Assembly: GCF_003234935.1 (NCBI RefSeq) | Contig: NZ_QKSB01000002.1 | Coordinates: 496,001-560,000, forward strand | DNA length: 64,000 bases | Source: Putridiphycobacter roseus | Lineage (GTDB): Bacteria > Bacteroidota > Bacteroidia > Flavobacteriales_D > Crocinitomicaceae | Direction of reading: 5' to 3' | Shown: positions 18,285 to 27,696 of the stretch, in pieces | Layout of the letters: every line of letters starts with the position of its first letter | Position numbering within the stretch: position 1 is the stretch's first letter | Notes under the pieces: generated by a model | The model's input: only the letters and a program-made list of their open reading frames with translations | Database searches by the model: none | Told to the model about the DNA's origin: nothing | Program-made: the position numbers and the translations under genes

Positions 18285-18359
18285 GGTGGAAGACCGGGTT
18301 CGAACCGGCGACCCTCGGTACCACAAACCGATACTCTAACCAGCTGAGCTACATCCACC
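18285..18359 (-). tRNA. tRNA-His (anticodon GTG)
   Basis: The minus strand folds as a cloverleaf: acceptor GTGGATG/CTTCCAC (one T-T mismatch), D-arm GCTC...GAGT, anticodon stem TCGGT/ACCGA with loop TTGTGGT (anticodon GTG), and T-arm GCCGG-TTCGAAC-CCGGT. The extra G at -1 opposite C73 is the tRNA-His identity element. CCA is not fully encoded. The gene lies upstream (on its strand) of the island and array and is intact. Confidence 0.95.
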
Positions 18360-18428
18360 ATTTGCGCTCTTGCAATAAGAGTTAGCATTTCCTCTTTGTT
18401 TTTCAAAAGAGAGGGCAAATATAATTAT

Positions 18429-21400
18429 TTATTTTTTATAAAATACATTCGTCAGCAAATTCTCGAACATTTTTAGCATTTTTTTGAAAATATCGAAATA
18501 CAAAGTGATGTATAAAAAGACCACCATCCCCCATATCACTAGTAAATTCGCCCAAAAAGTGTCAATCATGACGCCAAAAAGTTTTTTTGATGGCGCATAA
18601 AATTGTGCCCTAAAAAATGTTTTATCAATAGGATCCTTATAAATAGGGTCAGATTTTTGAATAAAATGCCCATCTTTTTCCACAATTTTATCCAAATCTA
18701 TCTTGTTGGTTACAAATTGCTCTAAACTTTCATTGTGGTAGTCATTGAGTCTCTTTAAGAAATTTTCTTTCCCATCTCTTTTCACCAAGGCCGTTTTTAC
18801 CCTGTCGACCAATTTACGGTTATCCTCTACAATTTTCTTATACTTTGGCTTTAACTCTTTTTCAAAATAATTATTAATCACTTGATACGTGTTAGGAGAA
18901 AACTGCATGTTTTTTAACTCCACGAGACAAGCATCACAAGAATAAATTCTATTTTTTGAAAGGACCGTATAATATTTTAACTCTTTTTCAATTTCATTTT
19001 TGATTAAAATGATATCGCTAAATACCTGTGCTTGATTTTCCTTTTTATCGAAATTATTTTTAATATAATTCAACTTTGTCCCCAATTCTTTCAACCAATA
19101 ATCCTTTTTCCATGTGGCAGAACGTTTAGCTTTTTCATACTTATAAATATGACGGTTGTATTCATTATCTTTAAACTGCGCTACAGCCAATGCTTCGTAG
19201 GCCCAACGAGAAGCCATTACATTACCAATAAAAGGCACCGAATCCTCCCTATTAAACATTGGATTAATCTTGTCAAACTTTACAATTACACCACTAAACA
19301 ATAATTGCGGTATGATAATTAATGGAATTAAAATGTAAATTACTTTCACCGAATTAAAAGTGGCAGAAATATTTAAGCCTAATAAATTAGCAAAACAAGA
19401 CAAGGAAAATAATACCAACCAATAAGTCAACCACATCCCTTGTATGCCCAAGACCCAATTACCAATCAACACAAAACTGATGGTTTGAATGGCCGAGATG
19501 ATGAACATGATACACACCTTTGACCAAAGGTAAGACCCTTTACTTAAATTTAAAAAGGACTCTCTTTTTAATATTTTTTGATCTTTAATAATCTCTTCTG
19601 CAGACACACTAAGTCCGATAAACAAGGCAACGATTACGGAAATAAATAAAAAAGATGGAATATTTTGATTCTCTCTAAAAATATAACTTACCGAATCGTC
19701 TTTAACGGCATACATCTTTAAAAAGAATGCTAAGAACAAGGCCAAAATCGGTGCTTCTAACATATTAATAAACATGTACTGTTTATTGGTCAGTTTGGCT
19801 TTAATGTCTCGAATAAAATACGTTTTAAACTGCTTGAAAAAACCTGGTATTTTAAAAATTCTTTCCGGTAATTCAATCTCCTTATCTGCGGGTTCAACTT
19901 TTGGTTCTAAACTTTCAATATAATGCTTATTCCATTGAATAGGTGCAATTTTCCTGTTGGGAGTTTGCATTCCATACTCATCTACTACCTTTGATTCTAT
20001 GATGTTAAAAATCTGTTCGGGGTTGACATTACCACAAACCACACACTCACTTTCGTTACAATTAACATGATGGATGAGCGTTTTAAAATAGATGATGGCA
20101 TCTACTGGGTTGCCATTATAAATAGGATAACCACCTTGATCCAAAATCAATAATTTATCAAACATTTTAAAAATGTCGGAAGATGGTTGGTGGATAACCA
20201 CAAAGATGAGCTTTCCTTTTAAAGCCAACTCATTTAATAAATCCATTATATTTTCCGAATCTCGAGAAGACAATCCAGAAGTAGGTTCATCCACAAATAA
20301 AACGGAAGGTTCTCTAATCAGTTCTAAAGAAATGTTCAGCCTTTTTCTTTGTCCACCAGAAATTGTTTTTTCTAAAGGACTACCTACTTTTAAATCTTTA
20401 CTTTCATACAGTCCTAATGCTGTCAATAGCTTTAAAACTCTTTTGGCTATCTGTTGATCATTTAGATTACCAAAACACAATTTAGCATTGTAAAATAGAT
20501 TTTCAAAAACAGTCAATTCCTCAATCAATAAATCATCTTGAGAAACATAACCAATCACCCCTTCAATGTCCTCTTTTTCGTGGTGAATATCAATCCCATT
20601 AATGGTCACTTTCCCCTTAGAGGGCGCATAGTTTCCATTCAATACATTTAACAAGGTAGATTTACCAGCACCAGAGCCACCCATAATACCCAATAATTTC
20701 CCTGATTCTTCAGAAAAATTAAATTCGTGTAGCCCCAATTCTTGGTTTTTAAAGCGGTATTCAATACCTTCTGTTTTAAATACCACCTTAGCACTCCCCT
20801 CTTCGGATAAAAATCTGCTGATTATATCGCTATAATAAATTGGTTTTACCCGTGAAGAACGAATAGAACTACCACTGCTTAATATAGCATGTCTTCCTGG
20901 AACAATATTTTGTCCATTCAAATCCAAAGTGCCATCACCTAAATACTTAAAAAAGTAAAAGTTTACACTCTTTACATTCAATACGCGGATTTCTCCCTCT
21001 AACTTTTTAGCATAAATATGCTTTGCAGCCTTAAAATTTTCTTTTTCATTAGCGGTGATATACAACAAATCTTTACCGTCTATTCTCTCACTTATCGGCG
21101 CTTCAACAAATCCTTTTACTTTTAAATATTCTTCATCCGATATATTAAAAGTTTTTGCCACCGTTTCAGCAAAGTCTAACTCTTGTTGCGTAATGGAATC
21201 ATTGGCGTTAATAAACTCCAATATTCTTATCAGTACAATTATTTTTTGATTTTGAGCCAATTCCTTATTGATATCGGTGCAAATTCTTAACACTTTAACG
21301 GAGTGTACAGAAGTTCTTTTGGCTTTTCCGTCTTTTCTTTTCTTTCGTCCTTGGTAAGAAATTAAATAAGCATCAAATAATGACAAGAATTCTTTTACAT

Positions 21401-21548
21401 CTCTCGCATTTAACTCTTGCTCCAAAAATGCTTCTACAATTTCACGTCCAACACCTTCCGTAGAAGGATCCTCAACATCAATATCTTCATCTACTCTCGC
21501 AATAATCGAGAATAGTTGCATTAGGGCTTTTAGAATTCTTTCACTCAT
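18429..21548 (-). CDS. ABCG-type ABC transporter fusion with N-terminal TerB-like domain
   Basis: A 1039-aa protein. Residues 1-150 form a helical TerB-like domain (LFSIIARVDEDIDVEDPSTE, ISDEEYLKVKGFV). Residues ~155-270 are a beta-rich region (GEIRVLNVKSVNFYFFKYLG). The ABC ATPase follows with Walker A GGSGAGKST, Q-loop YVSQDDLL, signature SGGQRKRLN and Walker B VLFVDEPTSGLSS, in the ABCG style. A cysteine cluster CNESECVVCG lies between ATPase and membrane part. The C-terminal ABC-2 permease has about six helices, with a large soluble insertion between helices 5 and 6 containing CDAC. The architecture is widespread in Bacteroidota but its substrate is unknown. Confidence 0.88.
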   Translation of the reverse strand: MSERILKALMQLFSIIARVDEDIDVEDPSTEGVGREIVEAFLEQELNARDVKEFLSLFDAYLISYQGRKKRKDGKAKRTSVHSVKVLRICTDINKELAQNQKIIVLIRILEFINANDSITQQELDFAETVAKTFNISDEEYLKVKGFVEAPISERIDGKDLLYITANEKENFKAAKHIYAKKLEGEIRVLNVKSVNFYFFKYLGDGTLDLNGQNIVPGRHAILSSGSSIRSSRVKPIYYSDIISRFLSEEGSAKVVFKTEGIEYRFKNQELGLHEFNFSEESGKLLGIMGGSGAGKSTLLNVLNGNYAPSKGKVTINGIDIHHEKEDIEGVIGYVSQDDLLIEELTVFENLFYNAKLCFGNLNDQQIAKRVLKLLTALGLYESKDLKVGSPLEKTISGGQRKRLNISLELIREPSVLFVDEPTSGLSSRDSENIMDLLNELALKGKLIFVVIHQPSSDIFKMFDKLLILDQGGYPIYNGNPVDAIIYFKTLIHHVNCNESECVVCGNVNPEQIFNIIESKVVDEYGMQTPNRKIAPIQWNKHYIESLEPKVEPADKEIELPERIFKIPGFFKQFKTYFIRDIKAKLTNKQYMFINMLEAPILALFLAFFLKMYAVKDDSVSYIFRENQNIPSFLFISVIVALFIGLSVSAEEIIKDQKILKRESFLNLSKGSYLWSKVCIMFIISAIQTISFVLIGNWVLGIQGMWLTYWLVLFSLSCFANLLGLNISATFNSVKVIYILIPLIIIPQLLFSGVIVKFDKINPMFNREDSVPFIGNVMASRWAYEALAVAQFKDNEYNRHIYKYEKAKRSATWKKDYWLKELGTKLNYIKNNFDKKENQAQVFSDIILIKNEIEKELKYYTVLSKNRIYSCDACLVELKNMQFSPNTYQVINNYFEKELKPKYKKIVEDNRKLVDRVKTALVKRDGKENFLKRLNDYHNESLEQFVTNKIDLDKIVEKDGHFIQKSDPIYKDPIDKTFFRAQFYAPSKKLFGVMIDTFWANLLVIWGMVVFLYITLYFDIFKKMLKMFENLLTNVFYKK

Positions 21549-21772
21549 TTATTCGCGTGGATTTTTAAAACACCTACCTTCAATCAATCAGCTCATTGAA
21601 ATAATAAGTGGGTTCAATATAATCATTATCTTCTTAGCTATACGCAAATACTCCCATAAAGGTTATACCATTTTTTCAATAATTGAAAGAGTACATTCAT
21701 ATTTAGACCTTACCCCACAAATACTTCTGATTTTTTTTGGTTTAATAAATTAAGTCCGTTATTTTTAACCAT

Positions 21773-22462
21773 ATGTCTGATTATATTTCTATTAAAAACT
21801 TAGCCGCTGACGATAGGCCCCGGGAAAAATTATTACGTTTAGGCTATTCCGCTTTATCCCATTCCGAAATTTTGGCCATATTAATAGGCTCTGGCACGCG
21901 CGATAAATCTGCCGTACAAGTTTGCCAAGAAATTTTAAACAACGTAGAGGGAGACCTCAATAATCTGGCGAAATTATCCATAGAAGATTTAAAAAAATTT
22001 AAAGGCATTGGAGAGGCCAAAGCCATTTCTATTGTAGCTGCGCTAGAACTAGGCAGAAGAAGAAAAGCTACAACAACTACAGTTTTACCAAGTGTAAAAT
22101 CCTCTAAAGACGCCTACCTGTATCTTAGCCATTTATTCAAAGATTTAGGACATGAAGAATTCCATATCATTTTACTTAACCGCGCCAATAAAATAAAAAA
22201 ATCTATCCTCATTTCCCGAGGAGGCGTTAGTGGCACCATAGCCGACGGCAAATTAATTTTTAAAAAGGCCCTAGAAGCAACAGCTTCTGCCTTGATATTA
22301 TGTCACAATCATCCTTCTGGCAACTTACAACCTAGTAAAGCGGATTTACAATTGACTAAAAATTTAAAAGAATTTGGTGCCATGATAGACCTGCCTATCC
22401 TAGATCATATTATATTTACCGATACTGCATACTATAGTTTTGCAGACGAAGGAATATTATAA
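21773..22462 (+). CDS. radC: RadC-family JAB/MPN-domain protein
   Basis: A 229-aa protein with an N-terminal helix-hairpin-helix region (LSIEDLKKFKGIGEAKAISI) and a C-terminal JAB1/MPN domain. The JAMM metal motif is present as CHNHPSGNLQPSKAD. Length and layout are normal for RadC. The name comes from early DNA-repair genetics; the actual enzymatic role is unresolved. It abuts the deacetylase gene with no gap (stop TAA, then ATG), indicating co-transcription. Confidence 0.93.
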   Translation: MSDYISIKNLAADDRPREKLLRLGYSALSHSEILAILIGSGTRDKSAVQVCQEILNNVEGDLNNLAKLSIEDLKKFKGIGEAKAISIVAALELGRRRKATTTTVLPSVKSSKDAYLYLSHLFKDLGHEEFHIILLNRANKIKKSILISRGGVSGTIADGKLIFKKALEATASALILCHNHPSGNLQPSKADLQLTKNLKEFGAMIDLPILDHIIFTDTAYYSFADEGIL

Positions 22463-23725
22463 ATGGCTAAGGAAGTTTTAATTTATTGTGAAAAGGAATC
22501 TAATCGATTGCATTATGTGCTTGATTTCATTTTTAAATCGAAAGGCATCCAATATGCCCTTACACAGGATCAAGTACTTTTTGCACAATCAAATTTACCC
22601 CGAATCAATTATTCTAATCAAAAACTTGCAGCCAACATTACCTTTACTCCTTCCGCCCTGCTATTTGAAATAGGGTTTACACAAAAAATGGATGTGCTTT
22701 ATGCCGCGAATAAAGCGCAGTGGTTTTTAAATAATGTGCGGGATGATTTTGCTTTTATTTTTTACCAGCTCAGTCGATACGAGGAATATACCGCACCGCA
22801 CAAAGATGCTTTTGGCAGATTTGACAGCAAAGCTGCTAGCTTGGTACAAAACAAACAAATTGAAAAACCTTGGTGTGATATTTTAGTACAGTCCATTTGG
22901 CATAAACTAGGGTTAGATTATAGCGTAGTACTGTCAAAATACGCTGAAATCCCAACCTTTGACATTGATATTGCTTGGGCTTATTTAAACAGAAAATATT
23001 GGCGTACCGCTTTAAGTATGTTGAAAGAACTTACACACCCCAAAGCACTAAAAAAACGTCTTCGAATTTTAAATAAACAAAGTAAAGACCCTTACGACTC
23101 TTATGCCCTCATGCAAAAAGTACTTACCCAATACCAGGGGTATGTTTTTTTTCTATTGGGAGACTATGCCCCAAAGGACAAAAATATTCATTGGAAAAAT
23201 AAAGCCTTAAGTAAATTGGTAAATACCATCAATACGACCGCAAAAACAGGCATACACCCGTCCTTTGCCTCCTTTTTAAACCAAGAAAAAGTGGCTATAG
23301 AAATCAACAGATTAAAAAAGATAAGCAAGGCGGAAGTCATCCATAGTAGACAGCATTTTTTACGCCTAAATTTACCCAAGTCTTACCAAATACTAATTGC
23401 CTTGGGGATTAAACACGACTTCAGTATGGGATATGCTGACCAAGTTGGTTTTAGGGCTGGAACGGCTTTCGTTTACCCATTTTTTGACTTGACAAGCAAC
23501 AAAGTAACGCCACTTCAAATTCACCCATTCTGCTATATGGATGGTACCTTAAAAGAATACTTAAAACTAGAGGAGGAAACTGCCATGCAGGTCATCTCCA
23601 AATTGAAAAAAGAAGTAAAAGCGGTAGGCGGGAATTTTACAGGTATATGGCACAACCATAGTATTGGAAACCAAATGGAATGGGAAAATTGGCAAAAGGT
23701 TTTTCTACACGCATTCCCAACTTAA
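22463..23725 (+). CDS. Polysaccharide deacetylase family protein
   Basis: A 420-aa protein without an obvious signal peptide. The N-terminal part (about 1-150) resembles the DUF7033 domain found ahead of deacetylases. The catalytic NodB-like domain starts at PTFDIDIAWAYLNRKYW, contains HSRQHFLRLNLPKSY, and GYADQVGFRAGTAFVYPFFD (an RAGxxxxYPF motif), and ends GIWHNHSIGN. This combination is common in Bacteroidota gene sets beside radC. The predicted activity is metal-dependent deacetylation of a cell-surface or O-antigen polysaccharide; no polysaccharide genes are nearby to narrow it. Confidence 0.85.
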   Translation: MAKEVLIYCEKESNRLHYVLDFIFKSKGIQYALTQDQVLFAQSNLPRINYSNQKLAANITFTPSALLFEIGFTQKMDVLYAANKAQWFLNNVRDDFAFIFYQLSRYEEYTAPHKDAFGRFDSKAASLVQNKQIEKPWCDILVQSIWHKLGLDYSVVLSKYAEIPTFDIDIAWAYLNRKYWRTALSMLKELTHPKALKKRLRILNKQSKDPYDSYALMQKVLTQYQGYVFFLLGDYAPKDKNIHWKNKALSKLVNTINTTAKTGIHPSFASFLNQEKVAIEINRLKKISKAEVIHSRQHFLRLNLPKSYQILIALGIKHDFSMGYADQVGFRAGTAFVYPFFDLTSNKVTPLQIHPFCYMDGTLKEYLKLEEETAMQVISKLKKEVKAVGGNFTGIWHNHSIGNQMEWENWQKVFLHAFPT

Positions 23726-23769
23726 AATGCTTTTCTTATTCGCCCAAAACTAGCTTGTTTTTAAATTGT

Positions 23770-23777
23770 TATATTTG
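23770..23777 (+). promoter_or_regulatory. -7 element TATATTTG of the DUF4870-like gene
   Basis: An exact TAnnTTTG match 22 bases before the ATG at 23800. A clear -33 TTG at 19-23 bases was not found. Confidence 0.5.
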
Positions 23778-23799
23778 AATAAATTTTAAACCAAATACT

Positions 23800-24174
23800 A
23801 TGAATGACAATTTTATTATTGACCAAGATGATGTTGGAGGAGCACCTTCTGAAACTGGAAAAACTAGAGCCATAATTGCACACATTACTTTAATAGGGAC
23901 AATTATTGCTTTGGTCCAAAACAATAACGACAAAAATAGCTTTGCCAGCTTTTACATCCGTCAAATGTTTGGATTAGTGGTTGTAGGACTTGCTATTTAT
24001 TTACTATCTTACATTATTGCCCTTGTGGTACCATCTCTTTTTATTATCGTCACCATATTAAGACTGGGCTTAATTGCTTTATGGATACTTAGCTTGATTG
24101 GCGCTGTAAATGGCGAGCGAAAATTAACACCAGGAGTGGGACAGATGTTCCAAGAATGGTTTAAAACCTTATAA
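23800..24174 (+). CDS. DUF4870-like small membrane protein
   Basis: A 124-aa protein with a short acidic N-terminus and three hydrophobic segments (IIAHITLIGTIIALV, MFGLVVVGLAIYLLSYIIAL, LFIIVTILRLGLIALWILSLIGAV). The pattern FASFYIRQMFGL ... LIGAVNGE resembles the DUF4870/Tic20-like membrane proteins, in which the central helix pair is preceded by FxRQA/M. The function is unknown. A strong terminator follows directly. Confidence 0.65.
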   Translation: MNDNFIIDQDDVGGAPSETGKTRAIIAHITLIGTIIALVQNNNDKNSFASFYIRQMFGLVVVGLAIYLLSYIIALVVPSLFIIVTILRLGLIALWILSLIGAVNGERKLTPGVGQMFQEWFKTL

Positions 24175-24210
24175 AAAAAAGGGCTACAATTACTGTAGCC
24201 CTTTTTTTTT
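24173..24210. terminator. Bidirectional terminator between convergent genes
   Basis: Perfect arms GGGCTACA/TGTAGCCC with a five-base loop, flanked by A8 on the left and T9 on the right, so it ends both the 23800-24174 gene and the minus-strand thioredoxin gene. Its T-tract overlaps the latter's stop codon. Confidence 0.92.
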
Positions 24211-25741
24211 AATTTGTTGCGTTTTCTCTTTCTTCCGGATCTTCTTCCTCAATCGGGAATAACTTTTCTGCTTCTGGCACGCCTTGAATTTTATCTAAAA
24301 TATCTTCCAATTGTGCAATAGAAATTCTTTTATAAATAATTTTATTGTCTTTATCTAAAACAAAAATTCTTGGTGTAGAAGTAACATCATATGTCTTGGT
24401 GTAGTTTAAACTTTCAATAGAGGTATTGTGGTCTTTAATGATACTATATGCATTCGTTTGCGCTTCTTCATATACCGACTTGGTTAAACCAACATTGATA
24501 AAAGTTAACTCATTATCTTTAATAAACTGCTTCCATTTAGCGAAGTCATCTCCCATTGCTTTACCAACAGCGTACACTTCAACATTTCTTGCTTTTAATT
24601 TTTCGGCATATAATTTTTGTAATTTTGGGGTAGATTTTTTACAATGCCCACAAGTAGCTTCCCAGAAATATAAGATTTTGTATTCTGAATCAATTTTATA
24701 AAAATCAATCCAATTTTTTTCTGTAGAATCAGGTAAACAAATTCTAGGTGCATAACTCCCAATTAAAGATGGTCGCATTTCATCTGCCCTTTTACACACT
24801 TTAGTTAAACCCTCTTCTGTCATCCATGTCGCAGTGGTTGGTGTTGGACAATAATAGGTATCTACCATGTGTACAAATACGTTTTCCATTCCCATTCTAT
24901 CCGATTGCTCAGAAGTAGAAGTGACATGAGAAATAATATACTGTTTGATCGCACTTGAATCTAATGTTTTTTCAATCAAGATATCGGCATATTTACTAAT
25001 CGTATCTGGAATTTGTAGCAAAACTTGACTCGACAAATATTGTTCTAGTTTTTTATGAAACAAAGGCGTTCTTACCAAAGCATCATTTTTTAAATTCGTA
25101 TTGTCCCAAAAATGATGGATATAATAATTGTAAACATAATTAGAATCTGTAATTACGCCATTCTCATCTGTTGGAGCTGCTGGCAATTCCACTTCAAGCG
25201 ACATGTTAATGATATCACTTAAAAATTTACCTTGAAAATCATCCACAATGGATTTTTGAAAAGCAATCACATCTTTATTAAGTCCTTTCAATTCGGCGGT
25301 AATTTCTTTTTTTCTATCCGCATCTGCAGTCTTCATTTCTTCGTTCAGCTTATTTGCTAAAATCTTCTTCGAAGTCATGTAATGTATGTACTTATAAAAA
25401 GCAATGTTTGTTCTTGATTTTTTGATCTTCATGGACCCCACTAAATCTTTTTCATTTTCAACTACCGCATCTATTTCCTCATGGTCATGTACAAAATCAA
25501 AATATTTTTGACCTGGTAAAAACACGGCATATACCCCATTTTTATGTTTGGCACCATCAAATTTAATCACCCCATTTTTCGACTGGGTAGTATCCGCATA
25601 ATACATTCCCTTGCCAACATATTTTACTAAGTGAACTGTGGTATCTTTAAATCCATTTACTGTAAATTTTAATTCTTGACTCATTCCGGTATGCGCTAAA
25701 ATAACGGCCAAAAAAAGTGTGAGTTTTTGTTTAATGTTCAT
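24209..25741 (-). CDS. Periplasmic TlpA/AhpC-type thioredoxin-like protein with N-terminal DUF4369/DUF5106-like region
   Basis: A 510-aa protein with a signal peptide (LTLFLAVILAHTGMSQ). Residues ~22-110 form a beta-rich DUF4369-like domain (FTVNGFKDTTVHLVKYVGKG), 120-330 a helical DUF5106-like domain, and 335-490 a TlpA/redoxin domain with active-site CGHC (FWEATCGHCKKSTPK) and a cis-proline near VTSTPRIFVLD. It probably reduces exported thiol proteins. The C-terminus is an acidic tail. A TATCTTCG element at 25770-25777 on the minus strand, one mismatch from TAnnTTTG, lies 28 bases upstream of the start. Confidence 0.88.
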   Translation of the reverse strand: MNIKQKLTLFLAVILAHTGMSQELKFTVNGFKDTTVHLVKYVGKGMYYADTTQSKNGVIKFDGAKHKNGVYAVFLPGQKYFDFVHDHEEIDAVVENEKDLVGSMKIKKSRTNIAFYKYIHYMTSKKILANKLNEEMKTADADRKKEITAELKGLNKDVIAFQKSIVDDFQGKFLSDIINMSLEVELPAAPTDENGVITDSNYVYNYYIHHFWDNTNLKNDALVRTPLFHKKLEQYLSSQVLLQIPDTISKYADILIEKTLDSSAIKQYIISHVTSTSEQSDRMGMENVFVHMVDTYYCPTPTTATWMTEEGLTKVCKRADEMRPSLIGSYAPRICLPDSTEKNWIDFYKIDSEYKILYFWEATCGHCKKSTPKLQKLYAEKLKARNVEVYAVGKAMGDDFAKWKQFIKDNELTFINVGLTKSVYEEAQTNAYSIIKDHNTSIESLNYTKTYDVTSTPRIFVLDKDNKIIYKRISIAQLEDILDKIQGVPEAEKLFPIEEEDPEERENATN

Positions 25742-25816
25742 GTTTTGAGTTTTTCTTTTTTTAAAGAGACGAAGATAATGTTAAAAGGGTTTTAACTTTA
25801 ACAAAAATTTAACGTT

Positions 25817-27028
25817 TTAACTCTTTTTAAATATTTTTAATATAGTTTGACTTAAATTGAGCTTAAGTAGGTAATAAAATCCTACCAGGAAGATTAAAAT
25901 CATGCCCACGCCGACAAATAAGCCGAGGAATGAAGGTAATAGACCTACCGACTGAAAGGAAGGATAAATAAACAGATACAAAAACAATACCACTAAAATA
26001 CCTACCAGCACCCCTACCCATCCAATTATTTTAAAATTATGGGCCAATATATTTTTAGAAATTTGCTGTGGGTAATACCCCAACTTCATTAATAAGCCAA
26101 TATCTTTTTTTCCATTTGCGACAATTAACTGTAAAAACTGAAGCATCACCAACACTGAAAGTAACAATATCAAGAAGGCGAATAGCATAAAAACCATCAA
26201 TACTTTCATTAAGTAAGTCTTGATCTTACTCACACTTAAACTATTTTCAGAAATATCTAAATTCATTTCCTCCATTAAGGTTTGCAATTCTTGGTGGGCT
26301 CCTTTTTCCAACTTCAAAAACAAGCGGGTGGTGGGTGCATTTGCATTCCCAGTAGTACCGTATTTTTTATTAGAATATCGTATAAAAGATTCGGGCACCA
26401 ATACGGAACTAACTTGTGCGGAAAACCCTACCACTTGTCCTAATACGACCCCCTTATTATTAGCGCCAATTAAATGCAGCCTTAGTCGCACTGATTTAAT
26501 TAAGTCTTCAGAAATTTGGGGCAAACCTTGACTAGGCGCAATGCCGTAATTTACCAAGGTTAAAAAGTCACGTGGTAGTATAATGGGTACAATATCCTTT
26601 TCGCTTGCCCACTGCCACGCCTCCATATCTATTCCCTTGATAAAACGATTTGGTACAGACTGTAAAAACATATTGGCATAAAAGCCAGGTAAGCCATCTC
26701 CAGGATTTTCAGAAATCCCCACTTCATAATCTGCGGATTCAAATGGTGCAATATCCGTGATAAAGCTTTTATTACTAAGGTCTGTTATTTCGGCATCCGT
26801 AAAATTGGTATTATTCAGACCAAGACTAGTAAAGCTGGTTACTTTTTTTTGTATAATCACCGTATTGGAACCAAACACATCTGCATTTCCCTCCTTATTC
26901 TTTTGTAAATCGACATATAAAACTACGGTCAAAAAACTAACGAACAACCCAATAGAAAGCCCAATTACAGACAGTGTCAGCTGAAATTTTTGCTCTTTTT
27001 GCTTAAAAATATGTTTAATTACACTCAC
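25817..27028 (-). CDS. FtsX/MacB-type ABC transporter permease
   Basis: A 403-aa membrane protein with one N-terminal helix (LTLSVIGLSIGLFVSFLTVVLY), a large periplasmic MacB-like domain (about residues 40-265) and three C-terminal helices (VLMVFMLFAFLILLLSVLVM, IIGWVGVLVGILVVLFLYLF, LPSFLGLFVGVGMILIFLV). This is the FtsX/LolE/MacB topology, used for mechanotransmission or lipoprotein extraction rather than classical transport. The start overlaps the end of the ATPase gene by four bases (ATGA type), so they form one complex. Confidence 0.85.
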   Translation of the reverse strand: MSVIKHIFKQKEQKFQLTLSVIGLSIGLFVSFLTVVLYVDLQKNKEGNADVFGSNTVIIQKKVTSFTSLGLNNTNFTDAEITDLSNKSFITDIAPFESADYEVGISENPGDGLPGFYANMFLQSVPNRFIKGIDMEAWQWASEKDIVPIILPRDFLTLVNYGIAPSQGLPQISEDLIKSVRLRLHLIGANNKGVVLGQVVGFSAQVSSVLVPESFIRYSNKKYGTTGNANAPTTRLFLKLEKGAHQELQTLMEEMNLDISENSLSVSKIKTYLMKVLMVFMLFAFLILLLSVLVMLQFLQLIVANGKKDIGLLMKLGYYPQQISKNILAHNFKIIGWVGVLVGILVVLFLYLFIYPSFQSVGLLPSFLGLFVGVGMILIFLVGFYYLLKLNLSQTILKIFKKS

Positions 27029-27666
27029 AATCTTAAAGTTTTAAGTGGATATGCTTCCAACTCATCTCCTAAGGAAGTGAGAATTAAACCTGCATTTTGT
27101 GCTGCACAAGCATCCAAAATTAACTGTAATGCCAATCCAGTATTTATTTGGTCCAAATGACTAAAAGGTTCGTCTAATAAAATCCATTCAAAAGGCTGGC
27201 AAAGTGCACGCACAATAGCCACTCTTTGCTTTTGTCCCATAGACAAGGTGCCAACTTTTTGATTTTTATGCGCAAGTACACCTAGTGTTCCTAACATTTC
27301 ATCTACTTCTTTTTCCGTTTTAAAAGCAGTCAATTCATTCTTTACTTGGATATTCTCCATTAATGTTAATCCATCAAAAAGCGACAAGGTTTGAAAAACA
27401 GCCGCAATTTTTGATTGCCGATAAGCAATCCAATTGGAAAGGGACAAAGATTGTATGGAAACATCATCAAGCATGATAACTCCAGAATAATCAAAACGCA
27501 AGCCATATAGAAAAGCCATTAAGGAAGATTTCCCTTCCCCACTTTGCGCCTCTATAAGGTAATATTCTCCCGCATTAAAACAGCAGGCGTGGTTCCAAAT
27601 ACTATGCTCCTCAAAGACTTTTCCAATCAAAGGAGCAGGTACGATATTTTTTAAAAAAATATTCAT
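27025..27666 (-). CDS. ABC transporter ATP-binding protein (LolD/MacB type)
   Basis: A 213-aa ATPase. Walker A reads EAQSGEGKSS, in which the usual first glycine is replaced by alanine (normally GxSGxGKS). The Q-loop is AAVFQTLSLFDGLTLMEN, the signature is the slightly divergent LSMGQKQRV, and Walker B is EWILLDEPFSHLD. The switch histidine is missing or replaced near ILTSLGDE. It energises the FtsX-type permease encoded immediately downstream. It has only short flanks, as in LolD. Confidence 0.87.
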   Translation of the reverse strand: MNIFLKNIVPAPLIGKVFEEHSIWNHACCFNAGEYYLIEAQSGEGKSSLMAFLYGLRFDYSGVIMLDDVSIQSLSLSNWIAYRQSKIAAVFQTLSLFDGLTLMENIQVKNELTAFKTEKEVDEMLGTLGVLAHKNQKVGTLSMGQKQRVAIVRALCQPFEWILLDEPFSHLDQINTGLALQLILDACAAQNAGLILTSLGDELEAYPLKTLRL

Positions 27667-27696
27667 TATTATTTCAACTTACAAATTCTTTGCCAA

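Noticed and set aside
17773..18359. Direct repeats that could suggest a CRISPR array
   Set aside because: The 127-128 bp units are identical throughout, with no variable spacers, and consist of tRNA end plus terminator; no cas genes are nearby.
18154..18418. Two ~60-aa frames on opposite strands across the array and tRNA-His
   Set aside because: They are made from repeat and tRNA sequence and have no signal, domain or start context.
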